From positions 20,869,497-20,933,496 of the forward strand of contig NC_091016.1 in assembly GCF_041296385.1 (NCBI RefSeq): 64,000 nucleotides of DNA, read 5' to 3'. Positions 22,891 through 35,300 of this stretch are shown one piece after another. The stretch is from Aphelocoma coerulescens (lineage: Eukaryota; Chordata; Aves; Passeriformes; Corvidae). Position numbers and translations under genes: made by a program. Position 1 is the stretch's first letter. Each line of letters starts with the position of its first letter. The notes beneath the pieces are model-generated. The model made no database searches. It saw only the letters and a program-made list of their open reading frames with translations, and had not been told where the DNA came from.

Positions 22891-24793
22891 CTGCAAAGAA
22901 AAGAAGAGTCAAATAGATGTACTTGAACAGGCTGAACATGCTGTAAGCTTCTCACCAGCATGTCTTCTTTTTTTTTTTTAATTCATGCAAGGCCCAGAGC
23001 ATTCCAGACTTAAAGTGTAATGGTGCAGTGACACTCTCCAACTCTGTATTAATGGGACTTTGCTTTTCAATTTGCACTTGTCAGGTTTTAGAGCTGTGTT
23101 AGATATCCAGTCTGGGCGCTTACACATTTTAATACTTTTTTGTAATAAGGACAGAATGTAGAAGGACAGAATATGTATATTGAGGCTGCTGGTCTTCCCT
23201 CTTTATCTCCAATATCTCTACTTTGATATTACTGAGAACACTGAGGGCATTAAAAAACAAGTGAAAATAATGAACTGCCTGCAGTACCGCTGTTAAAACT
23301 ATTATAAATGTAGTGATGTTTTCTCCATTAACTGCACTTGCTTTCTCAGATGTAGAGTCAAAAGAAAAAAAAAAGAGGCAAGCATTTCTCTCACTGAGCT
23401 GAAAACTATTTAATGAAAAGAAAATCAAGGAAAGAAAACAATAATAAATGCATATATGCCCGAAATTATTATGCTATTTTCTTAAATAAGTGAAAATGTC
23501 TTATTTTCTTAAATAAGTGAAGTATTGTGTAAGTGCTGTGTTTAAGTCCAAAGGTCAAAATGCATTTGGACAATTTTCTGTATAAAGAAATCAAATAAAT
23601 CAAGACAAAGCAGACAAACCAGGGGATGTGTGGTATAACACACCATAAATAAAAGAACTGGGGAATTCCTATCTACTGCTTCTTACAGTACAAGACAATG
23701 AAACACTGAGGCAATCAATCAGTCTGCACATGAAAAAAAGAATATCTTTTCAAGCCACATCTGAGAACAGTCATTTAGAAATGTAATAAGAACGTCTACA
23801 GTAATTCAGGGAAATAATAGCAGGGAAATATAAACTGTCATGCACCTGGTCATTTCTCAAGAAATTACCAAAGAGGTTAGGAAGAAGGTTTTCCTATGGG
23901 CAAGATGTTTCATAACTGTCCATTTCAAGCTTCTGTTCACCTCACCGAAGGAAATACACAGAGAGAATAAAATACTACATCATATTGAAACAAGAGGCTA
24001 AGGACATAGCAGGCAAAACCCATTCTTGGATTCCTGTATGATAAATATGCCAACAACCCATTTCAGTGAATGTGACACTTTCTTCTTTTATCTCTCCATG
24101 GGTATAGAGGAGGGACATAAAATGCATGGAAGTTTTCCTTCATCAGTTTAAATCTGAAGATGTAAAAATTTTGTTTCTGTGCAGCAGGGCCAAAGGCTAA
24201 CCAATGTTGTTTATCATTATTATTCTAACCAGAGTTTTAAAGCGAAGCATATTACAGTAATAGGCTTTATTTTGTCACGCTTCAAGAATATTAATGAATA
24301 TAAGCTTTCAGCACTTCTCTGAAGTAGGAAAGTGATACAGGAATACATTCATTAATATGTGAGGCATAACAACGAAAAGCCCATTATAATAATAATATAT
24401 TTTGGAGGTAAAAGACTGAGGCATAACAGAATGAAGTAACTTGCTGAAGGTAATCAAAAAGGCTATAGACAACAGCTATGTTTGGATGCCATAACCGCAA
24501 AAATTATCTTTCCTTATAGCTGAGAAAATTTGTAGCTAGAGGAAACAACTGTAAATCTGAAATACTGCCAAAATTAGTTGGTAGATTTGCAAAATTTTAA
24601 AAGACCCAAAAAAAGCATTCTAGTTGTCCTTTCTTTCTACCATAGTAGAAAACCAAAATTGGAAGAAAAGCCAGCTGCAAACATCCTCTTGAATTTCCCA
24701 TGTCCATTTTTTTCCCCGGGTGACAACCATTTAAGCTTGAAAACTAGTATCTTATACTCTTTGAGGAAAATTACCCTTTTTTTAAATAAAAAA

Positions 24794-24864
24794 ATTATAA
24801 AGAATATAAAGAATATAAAAAATATAAAGAATAGAAAGGATAGAAAGGATAGAAAGAAAAAATA
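24794..24864. repeat. Decamer-like array ATAAAGAAT / AGAAAGGAT
   Basis: About seven 9-10-base units, first ATATAAAGA-like then GATAGAAAG-like, follow each other. The change of unit within the array suggests point mutation followed by local expansion. It is A-rich intronic simple sequence. Confidence 0.85.
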
Positions 24865-27649
24865 ACCAAGTAACCAACAAAGCCTGCCCGTAAGAAAATA
24901 TCTCTACTGTAAACCCCACAGCTATTAAGTATAAAAACATAATAATAAGTACATAAAGTATCATGCATCTCCCAAAGAGTTTCAGTTGAGTCAATGAAGC
25001 CACAGTGTCAAATTTTTCCTTCTACCCACAACACTGGACAAGACTATACTTTTACAACCTGTAGCCAGAATTCTGAAATGTTTACCAATGGATCACTGAG
25101 GAACTCTACACAAACACCATTGAACAGAGAGGATCACATGCATACACAATAGTCACAGCAAGAAATGGTCTCACACCTACTGGTCTAACTGGAATTTTGA
25201 TTAGGGGTGCTTTGGTACATGCACAGATGAGTCACCCTTGTAACTTGAGTGACCCAAGAAGAAATGATCAGATAGATTTATGGGATTATTGCAGTGTCTG
25301 ATTACTCTTGATATAGGACAGCATGGTAAGACTTTAGGTAACTACTTTTTTGTACAGTTTGCAGTACATTCAAAATTCTGGTAATTCAGAATTATCAGAA
25401 AAATAATACACTTAAAGTATCTTAAAGGCTGAGAGATACTTTGCTGAGTTACTTATAAGAGAGCATCAAAACTGTCTTTATAAAGTGACAGTAATTCCAA
25501 TCTATAGAAAGAGTATTCACACTTCTACAAGGAAAAAGGGTTGTTCTTGAATGATAAAAATGCCTGCATATTATGGGTACAGAAATGAATAATTCCTTAA
25601 ATAAATGAGAATATAGCATGTCAAGAAAGACCTTGCTAATGTCTCAGAATATTAAAGGAAGTAATGTATGTTTTGAATTTATACCAATACTTGGTATAAA
25701 ACTAATTTTCTTGCAAGCAATAAATCAAGTATCAGTAGTTGAATAAGAAACGAAGTCATAAGATGATGTGAAAAGTGTTTTTCTTCAGAAAAACATATCA
25801 GGAAGGATTCAAGTTTAAGAATAAATTAAAAAATGTGTCACAACCTCCCCCCATTTTCCCCTTTCCCCAAACCCAAATACCTCTTTGCTGCTACTCATAC
25901 ACATTTTTATCAGAAATAAGGGCAAAGGAGCTGTGGAAGGCAGGCGAGATGGCAGTGACCAAACTACAAATGAAAGCCATTGGTCTGCTTAACAGAATTC
26001 AAAATGGGATTCAGAATTAGCTAAAACACTAGAGAATATAAAGACTACATAAATTAAATACTGTGGGCCAGTTACTTTCTGGAGTTCTTTCTCCAGAATA
26101 GCTCTGACTGATGGGAATTTACCTGAAAAGAGAGCAGAACTTAGACCTAAGGGTGTCAGACAGCCATGGGGTGCAGATCTATAATGCAAGATGGAGTAAT
26201 ATGTTTTACTTACTGCACATTATCTTTTCCTCATGCTTTTTAATTTGGATGGGAAGATTTTAAACAAATCAGTTCTCCTAAGTGAATTGCCATTGTTGCT
26301 AGCACTATGGCTAATTTACAGGACACTGCTTCAAGCATTTTCATTAATCAAGGATTTAAAAGTCAGTGGAAAATCCCTTATTTACAGTGAGTGCCTAATA
26401 GGATAACATCCAACTGGTATCATCATCATACATGATCGGATTAGAATGTCTCTTGGGTGAGTTGTTCAAACTCATTTAATAAGTGATACTCCAGTTGTAA
26501 GAGATTAAAAAAAAAAAATAGCAGGTGTATATTGTAAAAGGTCAGACAGAACTTCTATTAATTGCTTCTTCTTTTCTTTGTGTATTTTCAGAGATTTTTC
26601 AGATTCAATTTGCAGCTATGACTGTGTGATTTAAAATGCACTCCACTGTAAAATGTGGATTCTTAAAAATTTGACATCTGTACACATATCAAAAAACTGT
26701 GGTAGAAAAAGCTTACAATTAACATGGCAATAAAAAAAATGGATCCAAAAAAATCCCATGTTTAGTAAAACTAGAAGTTGCTGCAGAATGTTGATTCTGA
26801 CAACTATTCAGGGGTGTGGCCCCTGCAGGAATAGGTCTTGCTTACATCAGCTACATCTGCTTACAAAAATAAAGAACTTGGGATTTGTCTCTCAGCCAAG
26901 AGACAGTTTAAAATATCACCAATCTGCCACCTTGCCTGAGGATGGAAACGGTGACTATTTCAAGAAAGCTCCTGGCCAGATGAAAAAATGATGCTGTAGT
27001 CATGGCTTAAATACAGTGACAGTCTGTAGCTATGGATAAATATCAAGCTGCCTCCAGGGTTACTATCACTGGTTCAAAACTAGTACCAGAAAATAAGGCT
27101 GTGCCCTTCTAATAGTGCTCTTTGAATGCTATGTCTTTAAAATAAATAATTGCAAATGAATAAACAATGCAGGAAAGCAATTTTTTATTATTATTCATTT
27201 TTTTGCATGACTGAGATTAAATACACACCAACTTACTCAGTTTTTATGTATGAAGTCTACTATACCTGAGGGTACGAGAGAAATATGACCTAAAAATTAA
27301 ATCACCAATCTGAGCTGTGCATTCATTAACAGTATAATGGATCCTGCATATTTTCTGCTGTAGTATTGCACCAGCTCTCTTTTAAATCATAGCACCCTAC
27401 AGCTACTCTGAATATAGTTTATTCCTTTCTTGTTCAATAATATACTTTATCCAATGAGAACTGCAACTAAATCCAAATTACACAATAGCTAAAAACTAGC
27501 AGTCCTAAATTATTATATAAATTATAATCAGCACAACCCCTTGTGACTACTCTTTAAATTATTTTAGATGAGAACTTCAACTGTGTAATTCAGAATTACT
27601 CTTATTTATTTGTATGGCTTTGGTGCTGAATGATACCAGAAGTCAGTGC

Positions 27650-27760
27650 CATTGTGCCTGGTGCTAAAGGCAGCTGGAAGGCAAAGGTTCTGCTCTGAGG
27701 AGCTTAGAATTTGATTTTGGACAACAAACGAGTGGGAGAGAGAGCAGAGGATGAGAAGGG
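27650..27760 (+). repeat. Possible ancient amniote SINE-like fragment
   Basis: The words TGTGCCTGGTGCTAAAGG, TCTGCTCTGAGGAGCTTAGA and a following GACAACAAACGAGTGGGA resemble an old dispersed amniote element that I remember as reading 'gtgctgtacaaa...ccctgccctgaggagcttacaatct'. The match is partial and from memory. The GA-rich sequence that follows to about 28.2 kb is open on both strands but shows no protein family. Confidence 0.3.
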
Positions 27761-30700
27761 TCAGGCGAGGATGCTACCGAGAGGTGCTGGTGGTTACACA
27801 GGCTCTGATCCAGCACATTTCCTAAAATTATGCTCCCATAGAGCAGGAAGGAAGGTCAGGAAGAAAGCAGGCACAGGAAAGGCAGGCAGGAGCCCACGAC
27901 TGGCCAAGGAGATGCTGGGAACAGATGGTACTTGGCGAGCACTGCCCAGGCTGCAAAGCCTCTCTGAGGAAACTCCATGCGTTTGGAACCGTCTGCTGAG
28001 CGTGCGGATGAAGACAGGCAGGGTGGCACAGAGAGAGGCAGGCAACACCGATGCTTAGGATCAAGGGCGTGGTCAAGGCATGGGAGGATGGAGCATGGTT
28101 TTGCTGGGAGTGGAAGTAACAAAGGAAGTGAAAAATTATTGGTGAGGTCATGGAGCAAAGGGGATGAGGCAGCAAAAGGGGAGGGCCGGGGTACAAGGGA
28201 GGTGATATCAAGAGACATGATTATGTGAAGATTAATGGGTAAGAATCCAATGACTGTTAGCAAATGACTGTCTGAAAGAATACTTTCAGATGTAGGACAA
28301 GGAAATTAAACCTCTAATTCTTCTTTTCCCCTTTTCTGTAATGCTTCATTATCATCTCTGCTTACTTCATTTTTCCTCCTGGAAACAAAGTTTATTCAAA
28401 TACTTGCAATTTAGTTCAGAGAGAATCAGCTACAAGTGATGTTTAAACATAAAGGTCTGCTTCAATTTAGCAGAAAGCTATATAGCTAGAGCCATAGAGG
28501 TATAAACAAAGGTTTTGGAAACACAATAGATATGCACTAATGTCTTCTTCATTAGCTGTGGCAAACTTTCCTTGAAAAATATGGTTCATGCAACACCTAC
28601 AGAAAGGAGCTTAGGGCAGGCATTTTGTACTTTTGCTCTGGACACATTAACTTCTGAAGCAGAGGGGGACTTTCCCAAAAACTAATCCTTTGCATATATT
28701 CCTTTTCCCCCTTTTTCCCATTTAAATGGAGGAATAAAGTAACCTAAATCAGTGGGAATACTGGCAGAAACCAACAGGGTATTAAAAATCACAAAAGACT
28801 CTCAAGATCACACCACAATCACAAAACTTTTTCATGTGGAAAAACTCAGGTTTAATTTTTCAGGATGGGATTAGCTGCACAATTTTCTAGCCAAGACTGC
28901 ATAATTTGAATTTAATTCTCGGTGTACGAAGCAGATCTTCGTGACTGGTTACTGAGACAGTTGTGGAAGGAAACTTGAATATGTCACGTTAATCAGGTGT
29001 ACTCCTCATCTGGTGTTCATAACCTCCTACTGCATGAGGCAGTTTGCTGGGAAAGAGGCAATAGGGATGTAACAGTAATATCAGCTCTAGATGATTTGCT
29101 GTTTAGACAACTGCCTCTAACGTTGTATTTAACCTGCTATAGGTCAAACAAGTACATGTGCATCAATTACTGCTCATCCAGCCACATCCAAAAAGTATTT
29201 TCTCAGCACTGTGCTACTGAAAAATATTATTTCTGGACATGGGTATTAAAATGCTAATATTTCAAACACATGCACAATATTTATTAAATCTTTTGCTAAC
29301 TGCTGACATGTTATTACCCTGTAATGTGAAAATACAGTAACTGAAAATCGAAACACTTTCTCAGAACTGGCTCTGCTCTAATTAATACTACCATGTTATT
29401 GCTTGAATTGTCAGCGTTTGAGGCTGGGAGAAAGCAAAAGCCTTTATTAATAAGTTCCTCTCACAGGAAAAAAAAAAAAGAAACCTCGAAGACATGGCAA
29501 CCAAACACAATAAGGCCTTTCAGCCAGTGAAATGAGTGCTGTAGAAATTAAACTCAGAGGTGTAGGTGAAAAGCTCAAGACGATGCCTCAGATGCCCTGT
29601 AGGGCACCTTCAGCCCCTGTCCTCAAATCCCAGCAGTGATGGAAGCACACCTGCTCCACGCAGCAAAGTAGAGTCACCTCATTTCTGGCCTCCACCTCTC
29701 TATATACAAACTGTTTATCTTTCCACACAACAACCTTAAAATCCATGGTATTCATTCCATGCAGAGCAGCTTTTGTATTACTTCTCCAGCCACCCTCCTC
29801 CACCCAAACATCTAAATTGTCATGGGCAAAACTGCCACAAATAGCAGGAATATATTTGAGAAACGAATTTGTAATAAAATAATGTCAACAAAACCGTGTG
29901 CCTTTAAGCTCTGAATTGGAAGTTAATTGCTTTGGTCAAAGTCTGAGAGCCACTCGTCTCATCTGTAAAGAAGTGGAAGCAGAGCTGAGAAAATCCACAT
30001 GCTGGCAAAGCTACAATGTTTTACCTGGACAGATAGCCAGGCAGCACTCTGCACTAATCTTTGAAAATTAAAGTATTACTAATTAAAAAATAAGAAAAGA
30101 ATCCAAACATTTTCCTATCAGGTCATGTTCCTTACCTCCTGCAACATATGGATTATGTTAGTTTCACAGATCAAAACAAATTTCTATATTAATTTTATTT
30201 AAAAATGTCACATTTCTTGTCCCCTTTTGAACCTTTTTGGGTTTGCTGCCTGGAAAGTTACCCCACTGTTTTTCCTCCATGTTTCTCTCCCAGCTGGGTA
30301 ACTAATGAAAATGCACACATCTCCATTAATACGTTTTTCACTGGCCACTCCTCCATATTTAAAGGCTTTACAAGGATATATATAACAGAATGCTCACTGT
30401 GCAAGAGCAGGGGCTACTTTGGACTTCTCTTCTTGAAACAAGCTGATCCTGCACTAGCTGTAGCTCTTGGAAGCAGAGCAACCAGCAATCACACAGCGAC
30501 AGAGTGCCAAGAATGGGAGAAGAATGTTTATTTTTTGACGTAATTTGATATTTGAATCAAGGAATAACTGATGTTTACCATGAATGTTGGACTAATGCTT
30601 CAAAGCAGTTCTGGCTGCAATCAAGAGTGAATTGTCCATCTTCCACACCCTTCACATCAAGGCCAGATCATGTCTTAAAACCCTGAGCATGAGGAGTCAT

Positions 30701-31689
30701 GTCAGCATCGTGAATATCTTTGCATTGATTAAGACCTAAATTTGATGATGAACAGACCAGAGTTTGGCTTCCTTTCCAAAAAACAGTGTGACATTGTCTT
30801 GCTTCTGACTGATGCAGAACTACAGGTACAGTAAAAAGTCAAAACTGCTTCTATCCCTCCTACTGGAAATGTTAGGGATGGGTGGCTGGCTGGGAATGAG
30901 CACTGTACGAGCTCTCTACCATGTGTACACTGTTCCCTTTGCTCCATCCTGCCCTCTCCCTCCGTTCTGCAGCGGGCCTGATGGAAACGGGAGCTCACTC
31001 CCTGCTCTCAGGACCCTCTCTGTCCCCTTGGGAACTGCTGGCTGACCCCCCAGCTTGGTCTGCCCCAGGCCCCTCAGCCTGGTCTGCCCCACAGCCTGGA
31101 GCAATCCACATGAAGAGACAGGCACCACAAGCCCAACGCTAGATTTTCTCTCATACTGGAGAAAAAAATGCAGGTGAAGAGGCACGGCACAAACCTGGAC
31201 TTCATCCCTTGAAAGCAGACATTGCTATGCAACGTGCCACTAACCAAACCACTGGCACCTAATTGCATAATGTCTATTCTTTCTCCTGTGCCATTTGTGA
31301 AAGCAGTCATGGCTGCTTGGATAAAGAACGAATGAGTCACTGCCTTACTCCTTTCTCATCTAACTTTTAGATTCACAGTGGTGTAACATTTCTGTTTCCA
31401 GAAATAATTCTGTCGGCTAATTTTCATTCTGTGATTACAAATAGTTCTGCCATGGATCATGCTGATCAGAAGAAGCTGTGCTACTTTTCAGCTTACATGT
31501 TTCACCCTTATTTCCCCCAGGTAATGAAAATAGGTCCCTTGAAAACAAGGGCCTGATAATCTGTGAACTCTTTAAAAGTCTTTTGTGCTTTCTTTCCAAG
31601 ATCCTTTTCAGAACATCCATATTCCTCTCCCATAAACACCATAGTTCATTCCAGAACAAGAATAACAAAAATGAAGTGGTTTTCTTTGG

Positions 31690-31708
31690 TTTTTTTTTTT
31701 TTTTTTTT
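31690..31708. repeat. T19 tract
   Basis: Uninterrupted T19 in the gamma intron. No flanking element body or target-site duplication was evident, so it is listed only as a homopolymer. Confidence 0.9.
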
Positions 31709-32299
31709 GGTTTTACATTTGCACTGAGCCTAAAATATACGGAATAGAATGTGGTTGATGAAATGCAATCCTATTATTTCCTCCTAGGCGAGAAAATTAT
31801 TTTGCCTCTAAGTATGAGGGAAATGTTTCTGGGCATTATGCTTTTATTTTCTGGTATCATTTTATTTTTAGCCATCTCTTTTGCTGAAGTAAACATTTTG
31901 GTCTCCATTAATTCTGAACTCACAAAACACAGTGGAGACGTTTTCGTATTAACTCAGAGAGAGACTCTGCTTATTAAATGGCAACGTTATAACAGCGATA
32001 GCAAATCTTTTAATTTATATTCCTGTATTTCCAATCACATGGACAAAGATTGTCAAATTTTTGGAATATGAGTCTTGCTGCATTTGTATTTATCTCAGAA
32101 AACTCAAGCATAGCATTATTAAAGCCTTCAAAATTGACAATTTGAGTTTTTGTTGGGGAAGTGGCTTGCTTTTAATTGACCATTGAGCTGCTAGCATAGC
32201 CTTTTTTGTTGTTGTTGTGGGGTTTGGGGTTTTTTTTGCAATTTAATCACATGTTTTAAGATCGTTCTTAGCAAAACTTAATAAAGTTAGAGAAATGAC

Positions 32300-32392
32300 T
32301 GGAATCAACATTGGACACTTTTAAGACTCAGCTGGGCTGGTTGATCCTTGAAGTACCTTTCATCCTGGTATTCTGTGATTCTGTGATTCATT
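32300..32392 (+). mobile_element. CR1 LINE tail fragment
   Basis: A short diverged piece that ends in ATTCTGTGATTCTGTGATT, the CR1 3' octamer repeat, after TTAAGACTCAGCTGGGCTGG and a decayed version of the terminal CR1 sequence. It is in the gamma intron. Confidence 0.8.
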
Positions 32393-35300
32393 TAGTTTTG
32401 AAAATACAGCAAAGTTAGAAAGGTACTAACTATGAACTGCATTTCCATCTTTTTTGTACAATTACAGGACTGCCACTTTACCTCCTGTGAGTATCCCTGG
32501 CTATTAAATTGTGGCACACAAGAATATCTTGGTCTACCGATATCCATGGGAATTTTTTTAGGGGTCTAAAAGAGTGGAAGGCAAGGAAAGTCCTTCACAA
32601 GGAATACTTCCTGAAACTCACATGGAGTCACTGTTCTCACTTAGCATGTTTTCAGGGTGGAAAAAGCTTTCCTATCATATATTGAAACACAGAGCACAAA
32701 ATATTAATTTTAGAAGAAATATAAGAAACTGCTTAAACCATTAGACTGCTTTTTAGCCATTTAGGTAAACCAGCCATCCATCTTGCTTCAGAGACAAGTG
32801 AGAAACTGAAACAATAGAGATCACATGGGATCTTCAATTTAATACTGTCTTACCCATACCATGTTTTCAAGTCCATTTGAGCATGTCTTTGGCTCAAGGC
32901 AAATTATTTTAAGTCAGTCAGACCAGGTAAGCATCTGCTGGGATCCCTTTATCAAGCACAGTTTTCCTCTCCTGAAGGAAAAAGAGCACCAGTTCCACTA
33001 GCAACAATTTTCTTCCTTGGGTCTTACAGTAAAGAATAAAATTTAAACTTTTTGAGGGTCTAAGAGGGCACACTTTTCTCTCCCAGATATTAGATCCTTT
33101 GTCACACTTTATCCCCCAGTACCACTGGCTTACACAGCTTTACCCAAAGCAGAGAAAGCAAAACTGAAGCTGTTTTCCCACAAACCTTTCTTTGAAGCAC
33201 AGCTTTTTGAAATGTAAAGCAAAAAGTTCTACTCCTAAAAAATTCCCACATTTCCTTATGTCAATGTTTTAATTAAAAATAAAACCAACAAACTCACACA
33301 ACAATGGCACAACCAGGGAAAATACTGAGGAAATAACCTACTAGTTCTGTAGGGATGAGAAATGTTCTACAGAGGAGCTTCATTCTGCAAGTAAAACTTG
33401 GTAATACTAACAAGAGTTAGCTTGCTACACATGCACTGGAAGGAGACAATGCCTAACTGCCTTTCAATTAAAATAAGTTTCATTAAAGCCACTGTTACAG
33501 AGGTACTATTAATTACACAGCTTCTGAAAGTGCACATTTATTGCAGAGGTGTTTGGGTTTGTTAATGATGCTTTTATTTCATAAGAGCAGTCAACACTCA
33601 GGTGAGAAACATGCTCCAGGAAAAGCAGCAGGCTTTGCACAGCTGGGAGGTGCTCAAGGTGACTGCTGTGATATTATTTACATGCAGATGTTGTTTATAA
33701 CCATGTTGTTGACCAGGAACCTTCCTTTTTCATCACATGTATGAAAATCTAACCAGGCTAAGAAAAACTGTGTCTCACACAGGAGGTCATTTGGATTTGG
33801 GACATAAAAATATGGTCATGCTTTAAAGGATGGGCAGTGGTTTTCCAGTACCAAAGAGAGAGGAACTGAAGCCTGGGAGACAATTTCTTCTCTGCTGTCC
33901 AGACTGCTCCTGATGGCATTGAGGTGGTGTGGAGGAATAGGCTAGACTTGAGTAGGAAGGAGAGAGAAATCAGGCTTGGAATGATGGCAAGATGGGATAT
34001 TGAGATGAAGGGGCAGGAATGTATGAAAAGTAACTGAAATAAGATGCCGGAAGATTTGGGAAGAGAAATTAAACACTGTGCTTGCTGTAAGGTTTGGGGA
34101 ACACAGACCATTACAAAAGGAAGAGAGGATGGGGGAAAAGAGCTACAATAAATAAGCAAAGTGGCACATGGAGAGCCATGGAGAACTGTGGGCATGGGGA
34201 AGTTTGGAACAAGGACAAAAGATGCTGGACCAGTCATTGGAATTATTACAGATTGGAAAAATTACAGATTTATAGCCATTGGAACCGGCACCAAGATTTC
34301 AGCTTTCCTTTCACTGTCAATCATAACCTGCTAATCACTCTAGCAAAGACTTCAGCTTTCCAGCACATGTCTGGCCCATGGGGATCCATCATTTAAAAGA
34401 CATAAGTGTAAGGCAGAGATCTGCCAGGTGAATCCACAGGCTCCAGCCGTGCCAGCTGTCCATTTCAGGGTGTCAGTTTCATGGTGTGCAGTGGAACAGG
34501 TTTCTGCTGTTTGTTTTGAAAGGAACTTGGAAAACCACAATACAAAACATTTGATTTGGAAAATTTTAAGTGTGAAAGGGAAGTAACACCCAGCAATTAG
34601 GGGATGCCAGAACTCGAGTCTGATATGAAGCCTTAATTCACATGGCTTGTGTCTGCACAATCTGATGCCATCTTAAATAAAATGCTGGTACAGATTAATA
34701 ACAACATATTTGAATGTCAGCTGGTGTAAAGCCATACAGTTCCAGAGAAACAAAATGTTCACACTTCAGTTGTGCATTTGGCCCATAATTTCTTGTGATA
34801 TCATTTAAAACTGAGAGCCCAAAGCTGTAGGGAATTATCTTAAACTTGAGTGTGCCTAACGTTATGCACTAATCGCTGTTCTTACTGCAGCATGGCACGC
34901 TTCTGAGTCATATTCCAAAGACAGTTTTGCTCTCAGGTAATAAAAAAAAAATATATATATAAGTTAAAATTATTAAGTCACATAAGGTCTGTATTTCTGA
35001 CCTTCATTATTACATTTTGAGCAATAGCTGGGAATATGGCAGAGAATTTAAAATAGGATGCAAAATGAGAAATTAACCATCTATGCACACCTCAGTTATT
35101 CAGTACAGCACTGTATTTTGACAAGGTCTTTCCATTCCCTGGCAGAAACCTATCAGTTATTTGTTAAAATTTCTTTTCATAAGACCGTATAGCTGTTGAA
35201 ATACAGCAAGGAAAATACAAATACAAAAGCAAGGAAATTTCATTTGATTGGAGTGCAAACAGCAAGATAGAGCAAGATTCCTCTTTAAAAGTAAAAAGGA

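Noticed and set aside
33758..34237. 159-codon minus-strand frame, the second longest open frame
   Set aside because: The opposite strand is GA-rich, which removes stops; the translation is Ser/Leu/Pro-rich without a domain, and no splice or promoter context was seen.
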